Assembly (NCBI GenBank): GCA_041391485.1
Contig: JAWKNY010000007.1
Span: forward strand, 62,001 to 126,000
Origin: JACKAF01 sp041391485
GTDB lineage: Bacteria > Bdellovibrionota > FAC87 > UBA2466 > JACKAF01
DNA: 64,000 nt
Direction: 5' to 3'
This document shows positions 1 to 8,822 of the stretch, piece after piece. The notes beneath the pieces were generated by a model, which ran no database searches, was not told where the DNA came from, and saw only the letters and a program-made list of their open reading frames with translations. The position numbers were made by a program, and so were the translations under genes. Positions within the stretch are counted from its first letter, which is position 1, and each line of letters opens with the position of its first letter.

Positions 1-337
1 ATTCGCCACGGGGCTTGTGGGAACAGGGGGAGCCCTGCGCGGTTTAGCGCTGGGTGCGCTGCAGGTTCCTAAGCTAAATTTTATCGCTCTCTCTTCCGCG
101 ATTGATATCGGTGGAGATTTACTTCGAACGGCTCTTTATCTTCGAAGTGGATTCATGAACTGGGCCGAGTGGTTTTATATACCTGTTCTGGGTTTCTCCG
201 CTTACCTAGGGGCCCTGTTGGGGAGATACGTTCTTACTCGCATCGCCCAACAGCATTTTGAACGAATGGTGGCCCTCTTCATCATCTTAAGCGGGGTGGC
301 GCTTCTGTTTTCCGGTACGGTAGAGCCGGTCCCCTAG
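1..337 (+). CDS. TauE/SafE sulfite-exporter family permease, C-terminal part
   Basis: This is the C-terminal end of an integral membrane transporter; the reading frame is open to the first base of the window, so the gene starts upstream. The segment GLVGTGGALRG followed by a lysine-proline stretch, a long hydrophobic helix and a final helix (VALFIILSGVALLF) matches the second conserved half of TauE/SafE (formerly DUF81) proteins, which export small sulfonated or sulfite-like anions across the inner membrane. About 110 residues are visible, less than half the usual 250. The substrate cannot be told from the sequence. It converges on the helicase gene, with only a few bases between the stops. 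Confidence 0.75.
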   Translation, partial: FATGLVGTGGALRGLALGALQVPKLNFIALSSAIDIGGDLLRTALYLRSGFMNWAEWFYIPVLGFSAYLGALLGRYVLTRIAQQHFERMVALFIILSGVALLFSGTVEPVP

Positions 338-339
338 AA

Positions 340-1527
340 TCATCTTGATCCCCGACGCCGACGCCCTCGATTGCGCTGTCCTTTGTTGTTGGAGGCCCGT
401 TTCATCCGTTGCTGCGGTTGAGGCTTTCGCTCGGGTTTTCTCTTTCCGGGTTCTTTTTGACCCGTCAGGACGAGCGAGACATCTGTATCCTCATCCGTCA
501 CAAAGTTGATGGCTCTGCCGGTTTTTCCGTTTCGCCCGGTTCGACCGATGCGGTGGATATAGTCCTCGCGGCAACCGGGGAGATCGTAATTTACGACGAC
601 CTCGATGTCAGAAACATCAATCCCGCGTCCGGCGATATCGGTCGCCACCATGATAGGGTGCGATCCTTCTTTAAACATGCTCAGCGCGCGCTTGCGTTGG
701 CCCTGAGTACGACCGCCGTGGATGTTCACGACTTTAAATCCGCTCTTACCCAAAATACGCGCGACTCTTTCGGTGCGGGATTTGGTGCGTGTAAAAATGA
801 GCGTCTTACCTTCGATTTCCGAAAGTTCTTCAACGATCAAATTCGATTTGTCTCCGGGCGACATGCGCAGAGTCTCAACTTCGATGCTGTGTTTGTTTTC
901 TACAGGCTTAATGTTGATGCGCACCGGCTGGTACAGAAGCGTCTCGCTATCTGAACGGTTTCCTTTGGCATCGTTGCCGAGAACAACAAAGTCTGCCGCT
1001 TTTGGGCAGGTGCTTCATGATTCTTTTGATTTGGGGTGCGAATCCCATGTCGAGCATCCGGTCCACTTCGTCGAGTACGAGAAAGGACACATAAGAAAGG
1101 CGGATGGTTCCCTCGTCCAGATGATCATTTAAACGTCCGGGGGTCGCGATGATGTAGTCCACGCCTTGCTCAATTTCTCTTGCCTGGCGCGAGAAGGACT
1201 CACCGCCCACTACGAGCGTGCCGTACATCTTCATGTCCTTGGACATCTTCTTCAAACATCATGGATCTGAGCTGCCAGCTCACGTGTGGGGCTTAGCACG
1301 AGTGCGGCCTTGCCCGGCTCCGCGTAAATGCGAGTCAGCAGCGGAATGCCGAAGGCGGCGGTTTTGCCCGTACCCGTTTGGGCGATTCCCAAAACGTCTT
1401 TACCACCCATTGCGGCCGGAATGGCGGCAACTTGAATGGGGGTGGGGTGAGTGAATTTCATGCGCTCCAAGGCATATGCCAAGGGCTCGGGGATCTGTAG
1501 ATCCCTAAAACTATTGAACGGTTTCAT
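340..1527 (-). CDS. DEAD-box ATP-dependent RNA helicase (RhlE-like), frameshifted
   Basis: RNA helicase of about 390 residues, likely acting in RNA remodelling, ribosome assembly or mRNA decay in the cytoplasm. Motifs in order: Q motif (FTHPTPIQ), Walker A (AQTGTGKT), PTRELAAQI, TPGR, motif II, SAT (visible only in a shifted frame), ATDIAGRGIDV and HRIGRTGR, then a basic Arg/Lys-rich tail typical of RhlE-type proteins. The frame breaks near 1253, near 1000 (before SATMPKE) and near 940 (a C appears missing in the codons for RRFLYQP). Motif II reads DEVD rather than DEAD, which is tolerated in some family members but could also be a base error. Start ATG at 1527. Confidence 0.9.
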
Positions 1528-1762
1528 TGGTTCCTTAAGACCTAACTTTTGGCGTGCATCAATAGGAAGGCTAGTAATTTAAGATTCTTAACGAATTCAG
1601 AGAGGGGCACGTCGACTAGAGATAATCAGGCTCTATCGCCCTACAACGAACGCCTGGAAACTACCAAAGTTCCGACCCCGTTGCACGCTTTATTAATGCG
1701 TTGCTATCAGGAAGGATTTTATTTAACTTGCTAGTTAATTAACTATTAGGTAAAGTAAGAGT

Positions 1763-2125
1763 ATGAGCGTTGATTCACTAAGCACCACTTTCGCGGCCCT
1801 GGCAGATCCCACTCGAAGGGCCATTCTAAATAGTCTTACGAACGGTGAGCGGTCCGTCACGGAGTTGGCCAAACCGTTCAAAATGAGTCTGCCCGCGGTG
1901 ACCAAGCACCTGAAGGTACTGGAGCGAGCGGGACTCATTGAACGTGGCCGCGAAGCCCAGTGGCGACCCTGCCGACTCCGAGCTGAACCGCTGCGAGAAA
2001 TAGAAGACTGGGTCGAGCATTACCGCAAGTTCTGGGAAGAGAGTTTGGACCGTTTGGATGCGTATCTGAAAACGGTAACGGAAAAAGAGAATTTAAAAGG
2101 AAAGAAACATGGCCGCAAAAAATAA
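1763..2125 (+). CDS. ArsR-family winged-helix regulator
   Basis: Transcriptional regulator of 120 residues. The N-terminal half is a winged helix with the hallmark ADPTRRAILNSL and SLPAVTKHLKVLERAGLI segments. No cysteine metal-binding motif (CVCDL type) is present, so it resembles the non-metal SdpR-like ArsR subgroup. That subgroup is very often encoded directly before SRPBCC/AHSA1 proteins, exactly as here: the next gene begins inside this one's 3' end with an overlap of 17 bases. It probably controls its own operon, with the operator in the 235-base gap upstream of 1763. Confidence 0.88.
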   Translation: MSVDSLSTTFAALADPTRRAILNSLTNGERSVTELAKPFKMSLPAVTKHLKVLERAGLIERGREAQWRPCRLRAEPLREIEDWVEHYRKFWEESLDRLDAYLKTVTEKENLKGKKHGRKK

Positions 2126-3067
2126 ATCAAACCAGATCACACTGACACGTCTTTACGATGCTCCCGTAAAGCTTGTATGGGAAGCCTGGACGGATCCCGA
2201 ACAAGTAGCAAAGTGGTGGGGCCCGCGCGGTTTTACGCTCACCACTCACAGCAAAGATCTGCGGCCGGGGGTACCTGGGACTACACCATGCATGGTCCCG
2301 ACGGCACCGACTACCCGAACTCAACGCTCTACCACGAGGTCGAGAAGTACGCGAAGCTCGTCTACGATCATGGCGGCTACAAAGATAGGCCACCTCTTTT
2401 CAAAGTTACTGTTCTGTTCGCGGAAAAAGGCAGCCAAACTGGAAATGCAAATGACGATGGAGTTCCCGTTCCAGAAGCCGCGGCGGAATCCGTGAAATTC
2501 ATCAAGAAGGCAGGCGGTGAGTCCACCTGGGATCGTCTGGCGGAGTACCTGGAAGAGAACTCGTCGGGTAAAGAGCTCTTTGTCATTAACCGCAGCTTTG
2601 AAGCACCTCTAGATTTGATGTTTGAAATGTGGACGAATCCTAAGCACGTTTCACAGTGGATGCCACCGACAGGTATGAATATGGAATTCATCCACGCTGA
2701 GATCAAGCCCGGTGGCCGGAGTTTTTATTGCATGTCCGGTGGCGGCGGAATGAAAATGTACGGCCGCGCGGAATACCTGGAAGTCAAAAAGCCCGATCGC
2801 ATCGTGTATAAGCAGCAGTTCTGCGATGAGACGGGTGAAAAAGTCACTCGCCATCCGATGGCACCGACGTGGCCGGCCACGATGCTCACCACCGTCCAAC
2901 TCCACGCGGAATCCCCAACGCGCACGCGCGTGACGATTCGGTGGGAAATAGTGGGAGATGCGACGGCGGAAGAGCTAGAGACGTTTATCAAAGGACGTGG
3001 CGGCATGACCCAAGGGTGGACCGGCTCCTTCGATAAGCTAGAGGCTTATCTGGTAAACAAATCGTGA
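2109..3067 (+). CDS. Tandem SRPBCC (AHSA1-type) domain protein, frameshifted
   Basis: A cytoplasmic protein of about 318 residues made of two START-like hydrophobic-pocket domains. The first opens with LTRLYDAPVKLVWEAWTDPE, the second with INRSFEAPLDLMFEMWTNP; both are the standard opening of AHSA1/SRPBCC domains (ligand unknown). The frame changes near 2270: one G is missing from a G run (codons for RPGG-TWDY), so two overlapping fragments appear. Partner of the preceding ArsR regulator; the next gene (VOC family) starts on the last codon, giving a GTGA overlap. Likely a three-gene operon. Confidence 0.85.
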
Positions 3068-3462
3068 GGGCAGCCACGACCAAGTTCCGCGTGGCCCGAC
3101 CAACGGACCAGCTCGCTGCACTCCTTCCCTTTTATCGGGACGGATTGGGCTTGGAGGTGCTGGCGAGCTTTCAGGATCACGATGGCTTTGACGGCGTTGT
3201 CCTTGGCACTCCAGGTGGCTTGTACCACCTGGAGTTTACTTCGAAGAAAGGGCACTCGGTCGGTCGCGCCCCGAACCCGGATCACCTCATCGTTTTCTAC
3301 CTTCCAGACAAAGCGGAGTGGGAAGGCTCTGTAAAGAAAATGAAAAGAATGGGTTTCGATCCGGTCCCTTCTTATAACCCATACTGGGATCGTAACGGCG
3401 TAACCTTTGAGGATCCGGACGGCTACCGGGTCGTCTTGCAGCACGCTGCCTGGACCGCCTAG
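3064..3462 (+). CDS. VOC (glyoxalase/bleomycin resistance) family protein
   Basis: A 132-residue vicinal-oxygen-chelate fold protein. The opening R-x-TDQLAALLPFYRDGLGLEV and the closing FEDPDGYRVVLQ are the two betaalphabetabetabeta signatures. The candidate metal ligands (His in YHLEF and Glu in FEDPDG) are present, so it could be an enzyme rather than only a binding protein, but the substrate is unknown. It starts at a GTG that overlaps the stop of the SRPBCC gene, which implies translational coupling in the ArsR operon. Confidence 0.85.
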   Translation: MRAATTKFRVARPTDQLAALLPFYRDGLGLEVLASFQDHDGFDGVVLGTPGGLYHLEFTSKKGHSVGRAPNPDHLIVFYLPDKAEWEGSVKKMKRMGFDPVPSYNPYWDRNGVTFEDPDGYRVVLQHAAWTA

Positions 3463-3533
3463 GCTTTTTCCACATAATTAATGACAGGTCTCCCAAGATG
3501 CTATTTAAGGGAAAAAACATTCGGGAGGACCTC

Positions 3534-4580
3534 ATGATCAAAGCCAAAGGAATGGCCGCTTCGGAACCCAAAGCAAAGCTTGCCTCGTACTCTTTTGAAA
3601 GACGCGATCCCAAGGAATCGGATGTCGTTATTGATATTAAGTACTGTGGCATCTGCCACTCCGACATCCACATGACGCGTGATGAGTGGGGAATGGGCGC
3701 ACCTTTTCCGATGGTGCCCGGACACGAGATTGCCGGCGTGGTCACTCAGGTGGGCCCCAAAGTTACCAAGTATAAAGTAGGTGACAGGGTAGGCGTTGGT
3801 TGCATGGTCGAGTCCTGCCGCAGCTGCGAATCCTGCGAGCAAGGACTTGAGAACTACTGCATTAACGGCAACACGATGACCTACGGCTCCGTCGAAAAAG
3901 ACGGCACTGTTACTCAAGGCGGGTATTCCAACGTCATCGTTGTAAATGAAGATTTTGTTTTGAAGATTCCCGATGCGCTTCCGCTTGAGAAGGCAGCGCC
4001 CCTTCTTTGTGCAGGCATCACGACCTACTCTCCGTTGAAACATTGGGGTGCGGGTCCCGGTAAGAAAGTAGCGGTGATGGGTCTCGGTGGACTGGGGCAC
4101 ATGGCCGTTAAAATTGCGGCGGCGATGGGTGCGGAAGTTACCGTGCTCAGCCGATCGGAGAAGAAACACGAAGATGCCGACAAGCTGGGTGCGCACAAGT
4201 TTCTGGTAACTAGCGATGCCGAGGCTCTAAAGAGCCATGCTCTCAACTTTGATCTCATTATTAATACTGTCTCGTCCTCCGAGTTGGACATGGGCACGTA
4301 CTTTGACTTGCTCAAGATCGACGGGACGCTTGTTTCCGTTGGAGTGCCCGAAACTCCGCTCTCCATTCACCCGTTTCCCTTGATCATGAAGCGCAGAGCG
4401 TTTGCGGGATCTCTTATTGGTTCCATCAAAGAGACTCAGGAGATGCTGGATTTCTGTGGCGAGCGTGAAATCGTCCCTGAAATTGAGATGACGACCCCGG
4501 ATAAGGTGAACGAAGCCTACGAGCGAGTTCTTAAGAGTGACGTGCGTTACCGCTTCGTCATTGATATGGGACGCCTCTAG
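3534..4580 (+). CDS. Zinc-dependent NAD(P) alcohol dehydrogenase (MDR, CAD/YahK-like)
   Basis: Medium-chain dehydrogenase of 348 residues. Catalytic zinc site: Cys and His of YCGICHSDIH and the His-Glu of GHEIAG. Structural zinc site: four cysteines in the CRSCESCEQGLENYC region. NADP-binding Rossmann motif GLGGLGHMAVK. This arrangement is that of the cinnamyl-alcohol/YahK aldehyde-reductase subgroup, which reduces a broad range of aldehydes to alcohols with NADPH. Start taken at ATG 3534 because GGGAGG lies just upstream; an earlier ATG at 3498 has no such site. Stands alone between the ArsR operon and the convergent osmC-like gene. Confidence 0.93.
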   Translation: MIKAKGMAASEPKAKLASYSFERRDPKESDVVIDIKYCGICHSDIHMTRDEWGMGAPFPMVPGHEIAGVVTQVGPKVTKYKVGDRVGVGCMVESCRSCESCEQGLENYCINGNTMTYGSVEKDGTVTQGGYSNVIVVNEDFVLKIPDALPLEKAAPLLCAGITTYSPLKHWGAGPGKKVAVMGLGGLGHMAVKIAAAMGAEVTVLSRSEKKHEDADKLGAHKFLVTSDAEALKSHALNFDLIINTVSSSELDMGTYFDLLKIDGTLVSVGVPETPLSIHPFPLIMKRRAFAGSLIGSIKETQEMLDFCGEREIVPEIEMTTPDKVNEAYERVLKSDVRYRFVIDMGRL

Positions 4581-4607
4581 TTTTTTGAAGTATCGCGGCA
4601 GCGCCTT

Positions 4608-5042
4608 CTAAAAATGGGCGTTGCCGCGTTGGATTTCCTCGCCGTTGAGTTCAATCGCATATTCGATGGGCGCCGCTTTGGCGATCATCGCACTCACTCC
4701 ACAGTACTTGGTCTGAGAAAGGGTGACGGCTTCGATGAGTTTTTCAGCATCGACTTTCCCTTTTACAATGTAACGCAGGCTCACCTTTGTGAAGACGGCT
4801 GGGTAACCCTCCGTCAAAGAAGTCTCCGCTTCCACTTCAAAGGAGTCGGCGGGCTGTCGGTATTTTCGAAGTAGTGCGACTACATCCATTCCGGTGCAGC
4901 CGCTGACGCCCGCGAGCACGAGTTCTTTGGGATTTAAGGCCGAGTCCTCACCGATGGGCCTTTTTGCGTCCATCGCTATTTCATGAGCTGAACTCTTGGC
5001 CGTGAATCGCATTTTTTCATTCCAGATTGTACGTAGTTTCAT
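4608..5042 (-). CDS. OsmC/Ohr family peroxiredoxin-like protein
   Basis: A 144-residue protein of the OsmC family, which reduces organic hydroperoxides through two cysteines. The first cysteine lies in VLAGVSGCTGMDVV and the second in QTKYCGVSAM, both at the conserved positions, and the glutamate and arginine of the active site are also plausible. It is of the YhfA/OsmC-like rather than the Ohr subgroup judged by its SGCTGMDVV helix. It converges on the alcohol dehydrogenase. A GC-rich inverted repeat spans its last codons (about 4592-4627) and might end transcription from either side. Confidence 0.88.
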   Translation of the reverse strand: MKLRTIWNEKMRFTAKSSAHEIAMDAKRPIGEDSALNPKELVLAGVSGCTGMDVVALLRKYRQPADSFEVEAETSLTEGYPAVFTKVSLRYIVKGKVDAEKLIEAVTLSQTKYCGVSAMIAKAAPIEYAIELNGEEIQRGNAHF

Positions 5043-5168
5043 GGACCGCTCCTTATTCCTAGGGTGTTTCCAACGGGCAACAATCTTATCCTGAGACTGT
5101 GGACTTTGACACCCGGGTATTCTAACTCTTCCACCTGATTTAATCTCTAAACACCCGTGATGTGAGAA

Positions 5169-6476
5169 ATGTGGTCGTTCAACCGCTCCGGTGCTTTGCT
5201 ATTTGGTGTTTTTCATCTTTGCGCGTTTAGCCTCTGTTTAAAAGGTTTTGCTGCGCCCAGTTCCATCGTTGTCGTGGGGGCTGGGGTGGTGAGCCCTATC
5301 GGGCAAAACACCACACAGTTTTGGGCGAATCTAAGGACAAGAACTTCGGGAATTGCGCCCGTAAGACTTTTTAAGCCTGCCCAGGATTATCCCTTTCAGT
5401 ACTCGGCGGAGGTGCCGCTGGCAAACGGCCACCTGGAAGCCTACCTTGGCACTTGTCCCCATGTGGTGATGAGGCTGGCCAGCATTGATCGTCAAAGTTT
5501 GCTTGCTGTAAAGGCTTCTGAAGAAGCGGTACTCAGTGCAGGCCTGCTGCAGGAAGATCCGGAAAAGAAAACTTGGCGCTTAAACCTGCCGGCGGATCGC
5601 GTGGGGGTGGCCATCGGTTCCACACTTGGCGGGCCGCTCACGGAGCGTGCCGCGGGTTCGCGTTTACTCATGGGCCAAATGTTTAGAGCGCCCTCCGAAG
5701 TGGCGTTCGCACTCGGGGCCGATGGCTTTGCAACTTGCCCGGTTGCCGCGTGTGCCTCCGGCTTGCACGCGACCATAGTGGCGGCCCAAACTCTACGCGC
5801 TTCGGACGCCGATGTAATGCTCGCTGGGGCAACGGATTCACAAATATCAGAAGCGAGTTTCACTTCCAGAAGTGCAGTCCTTTCACGTACCGGAACAGTA
5901 CGCCCCTTTGATAAAGATGCGGACGGAATTGTTTTGGGCGAAGGGGCGGCCGTTGTCGCGCTAACCCGCCGAGACTACGCCGAGCAGAGTGGCCTGAAAG
6001 TACGCGCTACCATCGCTGGTTACGCTGCCCGAATTGGGGGAAATGATCTCACCCGTCTTTACGCCGAACTCGTCGCGCGGACGATGCGAGATGCGATCGA
6101 AAAGGCGGAGATAGGACCTGCCGACATAGGCGCTGTTTTCGCCCATGCGCCTGGTACGCCGGTTGGGGATGAAGCTGAACTCAAGGCGATCCAGCACGTC
6201 TTTGGCCTGCAGCGAGTGCCGATTGTTTCGCTTTCTTCCAGGCTGGGACATCCCTTGGGGCCTGCCGGTTCGATGCGCTTAGTCGCCGCTTTGAATGCTC
6301 TAGAAACGCAGTTTCTGCCAGGAAACCTAAATCTCAACAGCCCACGCCCAGGCTCTGAAGTGCTTCACTTTGTAGGCAAAGACGGGATGGAGCTAAAAGA
6401 AGTACGCTATATTCTTATCAATTCTTACGGCTTTGGCGGTCACTACAGCTCGATGGTCCTAGAGAGGGAAGGCTAG
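5169..6476 (+). CDS. Beta-ketoacyl synthase (FabF/KAS-II-like) with hydrophobic N-terminus
   Basis: Condensing enzyme of 435 residues. The full Cys-His-His set is in place: Cys195 in AACASGLHA, His326 in HAPGTPVGDEAE and His361 in RLGHPLGPAGSM, so decarboxylative condensation should be possible. Residues 1-29 form an odd basic-hydrophobic stretch ending AA-PSS that looks like a signal peptide or membrane anchor; the catalytic fold (IVVVGAGVVSPIG) begins only after it. Cytoplasmic KAS proteins normally start directly at that strand. No acyl carrier protein, ketoreductase or acyltransferase gene lies nearby, so the pathway is unknown. No strong ribosome site marks the start; initiation nearer the fold remains possible. 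Confidence 0.85.
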   Translation: MWSFNRSGALLFGVFHLCAFSLCLKGFAAPSSIVVVGAGVVSPIGQNTTQFWANLRTRTSGIAPVRLFKPAQDYPFQYSAEVPLANGHLEAYLGTCPHVVMRLASIDRQSLLAVKASEEAVLSAGLLQEDPEKKTWRLNLPADRVGVAIGSTLGGPLTERAAGSRLLMGQMFRAPSEVAFALGADGFATCPVAACASGLHATIVAAQTLRASDADVMLAGATDSQISEASFTSRSAVLSRTGTVRPFDKDADGIVLGEGAAVVALTRRDYAEQSGLKVRATIAGYAARIGGNDLTRLYAELVARTMRDAIEKAEIGPADIGAVFAHAPGTPVGDEAELKAIQHVFGLQRVPIVSLSSRLGHPLGPAGSMRLVAALNALETQFLPGNLNLNSPRPGSEVLHFVGKDGMELKEVRYILINSYGFGGHYSSMVLEREG

Positions 6477-6634
6477 CCCGATTGCCTTACCGCGCCGCGC
6501 CAGACATTTCTTTTTTCCTCTGAGCTTTTGTTTCTCCTCCCTGCGCGTTCCCTAAGGGGGGATGGCTTCCGCCGCTTTGAGTGCAGCGTCAGGCAATCAC
6601 CTTTCTACGTTTCAAAACATTAAGGAGATGAACC

Positions 6635-7162
6635 ATGAAAAACACTCTGAAGGTCTTTCTGTTATTGGCGGTTTTTGTTGGCAGCCAGATGCAAGCCACT
6701 CCGTGGGTACGTAAGGACAAGCCCAAGTACCGCGGCGATCGCTTGGACTGGTGTGTAAATTTTGGCACGGGTTGCGGGCAGCCGGTCGTGAACGAGTACT
6801 GCAAAACTTTGGGAATGAAGGGCTCCCAGTACTTTGCCCAGGATCCCAACATCGGTCGCACGCGTCTTTTGAATGATGCGGTTTGCGAAGACAACTACTG
6901 TGATGGTTTCAAGTATCTCTACTGTAGGAAGCTGGTCGAAAGCTACACCCAGCCTCGTTACCGCGGCGATCGCTTGGATTGGTGTGCTGACTTCGGTTCG
7001 CAGTGCGGAAAGCCCGCGGCCGATCTGTACTGCAAGAAGCAGGGATGGACGTCCGCCTATGACTACGCGAAGGACGAGAACATCGGTCGGACCCGCCTCA
7101 TCAACGACGCGGTTTGCGAAGACAACTACTGCGACGGCTTCAAGTACATCAAGTGTAAGTAA
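6635..7162 (+). CDS. Secreted Cys-rich protein with two 77-residue tandem repeats
   Basis: Exported protein of 175 residues with a clean signal peptide (MKNTLKVFLLLAVFVGSQ) and an AAGGAG ribosome site. After it come two near-identical repeats, period 231 bases, each running YRGDRLDWC, CG-P, YCK, NIGRTRL, NDAVCEDNYCDGFKY and a final Cys. Each repeat has six cysteines, enough for three disulfides, so each is probably an independently folding, oxidised extracytoplasmic module. The repeats are also alike at the DNA level, pointing to a fairly recent internal duplication. Function unknown; the pattern resembles small secreted Cys-rich modules found in environmental bacteria and plants. Confidence 0.85.
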   Translation: MKNTLKVFLLLAVFVGSQMQATPWVRKDKPKYRGDRLDWCVNFGTGCGQPVVNEYCKTLGMKGSQYFAQDPNIGRTRLLNDAVCEDNYCDGFKYLYCRKLVESYTQPRYRGDRLDWCADFGSQCGKPAADLYCKKQGWTSAYDYAKDENIGRTRLINDAVCEDNYCDGFKYIKCK

Positions 7163-7195
7163 GCAAAGTGCTCCCACACAAAAGGCAACGGTTTG

Positions 7196-7217
7196 CCGGA
7201 GGGCTTAGGCCCTCCGG
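7196..7217 (+). terminator. Stem-loop after the Cys-rich repeat gene
   Basis: A perfect 9-base-pair stem (CCGGAGGGC / GCCCTCCGG) with a four-base loop lies about 30 bases past the stop at 7162. There is no run of T after it, so it may be a weak or factor-assisted terminator, or an mRNA 3'-end stabiliser. Confidence 0.5.
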
Positions 7218-7270
7218 TCGCCGGCCGCCGAACCTGCTTCTGCTATTGTGGGCTGCTGACCAAAGCGACT

Positions 7271-8210
7271 TTATACTCCGTGCCAACTAGGGTGCACACC
7301 GCCCAGCAAATGCGCGTAGCCTAGCCCTAGATACACCTGCATAATCTTCTGTCTTTGTCCGCCACACACCTCCTGGTATGTCGGCATTCTTTCAGCCGAA
7401 AGACTGATTTCCGGGTGAACCCGCAGAGAAAACCTGACGAGTTCATACTTCTGAAGGTAGTTCTTTGAGCAGAAAAGAAAGCCGGGCGATCTCTGAAAGC
7501 GCCCTCTTGAATGCTGCTGAGTTCGGCTTCACACGCCTGGGCACTTCGGAACTCCGCCAAGCTTTTGGAACTCAGCAAAGCACCGCCCGTGTAATAGACC
7601 AGTCGAGTTGGTATATCGCCGAGTCATCGAAGCGTAATCGGTGGGCGAATTCAATTCCAGCCGGCTCGAGTTTTTCCTTAATGGTCTCAACGAAACGGCT
7701 GCCAGGGTATTTATAGGGCGCTCCGTGGATGAGCATACCGCGTGCGATGGGCCGCTTGACCGCTTCGCCGATTCCGTCGATTCGCGTTGCGCCCAGTTGA
7801 GCTTGAAGCCGACCGGATGTGTGCTGATTGAAACAGTACGCGACGAGGGGTTCAAGTTCCGTATTTCTCGCTCAAACATGGCGACCCATTCGGGCAGGGC
7901 GGCTCTTACACTCGGCTTCGGTGGCGTAGCTGGAGAAATCGTAAATCAGGCTATATTTCGAGTAGGTGGAATGAATCTTCAGTTCCCTTTTCCGCTTCGT
8001 AGCGAATCTCAATGGAAAAAGTACTTTTCCCAATGTCTACGCAACGCCGACCGCCGGCGTTGCTAGTGCTCGCTGACTCGCGAAGCAAGCTCGGCCGCCA
8101 AGGGTGTGGCAGTTGCCGTCCTTAGGGTAGCCGCTGATCTCATATTTGAAAGTTTGTCCCAACGCGTTTAATTGGAGAAGAATCGCGAACGCAAAAACAA
8201 GTTTGTTCAT
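7271..8210 (-). CDS. Exported protein of unknown function, multiply frameshifted
   Basis: Not a recognised family. The start is clear: ATG 8210 with signal peptide MNKLVFAFAILLQLNALGQ, followed by TFKYEISGYPKDGNCHTLGG. Coding character then continues on the same strand through at least four frame changes to a stop at 7271; segments such as ELEPLVAYCFNQHTSGRLQ, GAPYKYPGSRFVETIKEKL and KYELVRFSLRVHPEISLS are protein-like and keep normal codon use, and the tail reads YLGLGYAHLLGGVHP before the stop. Corrected length about 310 residues. The start lies head to head with the 8354 gene on the other strand. Confidence 0.55.
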
Positions 8211-8353
8211 TTTGCCCCCATTTCGAATGGCCAACTTATAGCACCTTCTGGAACGTTGAAAAACCGATCGCGTCGCGCATCGTGTCGAGCGGGTAGGCGA
8301 CTGGGTAACGTATTCCTACAGAGGACACAGGTTTTGAGCGGCTATGGAAGAGA

Positions 8354-8808
8354 ATGAAGGAAGGAAAAGACGCCAAGGACTCTGCTGAAATACGAGTAAA
8401 AGTAGATGAACTTTTATCCTATGTAGAATCCCAACAGGAAACGGACGAAGAAAGCATCTGCGTGAACAGTATGATCGCCTGCATACCGAAGGTCTGGGGA
8501 AAACACTAGACCTTCGGAAGTTCAACCTTTACGCGGAACTTGAGCCTCAAAGCCATGAAGGAAAATGGATTTGATGATGAGCAAGTTGAAGCAAAAACGT
8601 AAGAAACAGCAAGTCGAGCGGAAGCGTTCTCGATCAAGCGTACGACAAAGTTGAACGCCAATTATTTCCACTTAAGAAAAAGATAGATCTGCTTCTGAAG
8701 AGCACCGTAATCCTCTTCGGCGAAGGTTAAGGAAGCCGATCGAAGCTTCGATCTACTTAAAGCTCTCTATGATCTTGATACCGGCAGGAGCCGGCCGACA
8801 AGGACTAG
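8354..8808 (+). CDS. Small charged, probably helical protein, frameshifted
   Basis: Unrecognised. On the plus strand, protein-like stretches appear one after another in different frames: MKEGKDAKDSAEIRVKVDEL, EQYDRLHTEGLGKTLDLRKF, LKAMKENGFDDEQVEAKT, SGSVLDQAYDKVERQLFPL and KEADRSFDLLKALYDL, closing YRQEPADKD and a TAG at 8806-8808. They are rich in Lys and Glu and look alpha-helical. About 150 residues after correction; no signal peptide seen. It converges on the gene ending at 8823. The evidence is coding character only, so boundaries are approximate. Confidence 0.4.
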
Positions 8809-8822
8809 AACGGCGTACGCGG

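Noticed and set aside
1549..1734. Short plus-strand open frame (61 codons) upstream of the ArsR gene
   Set aside because: No ribosome site, no family match, and it occupies the likely promoter region of the ArsR operon.
7196..7260. GC-rich segment after the Cys-rich gene read as a structured RNA
   Set aside because: Only one hairpin is convincing, and it sits where a terminator is expected.
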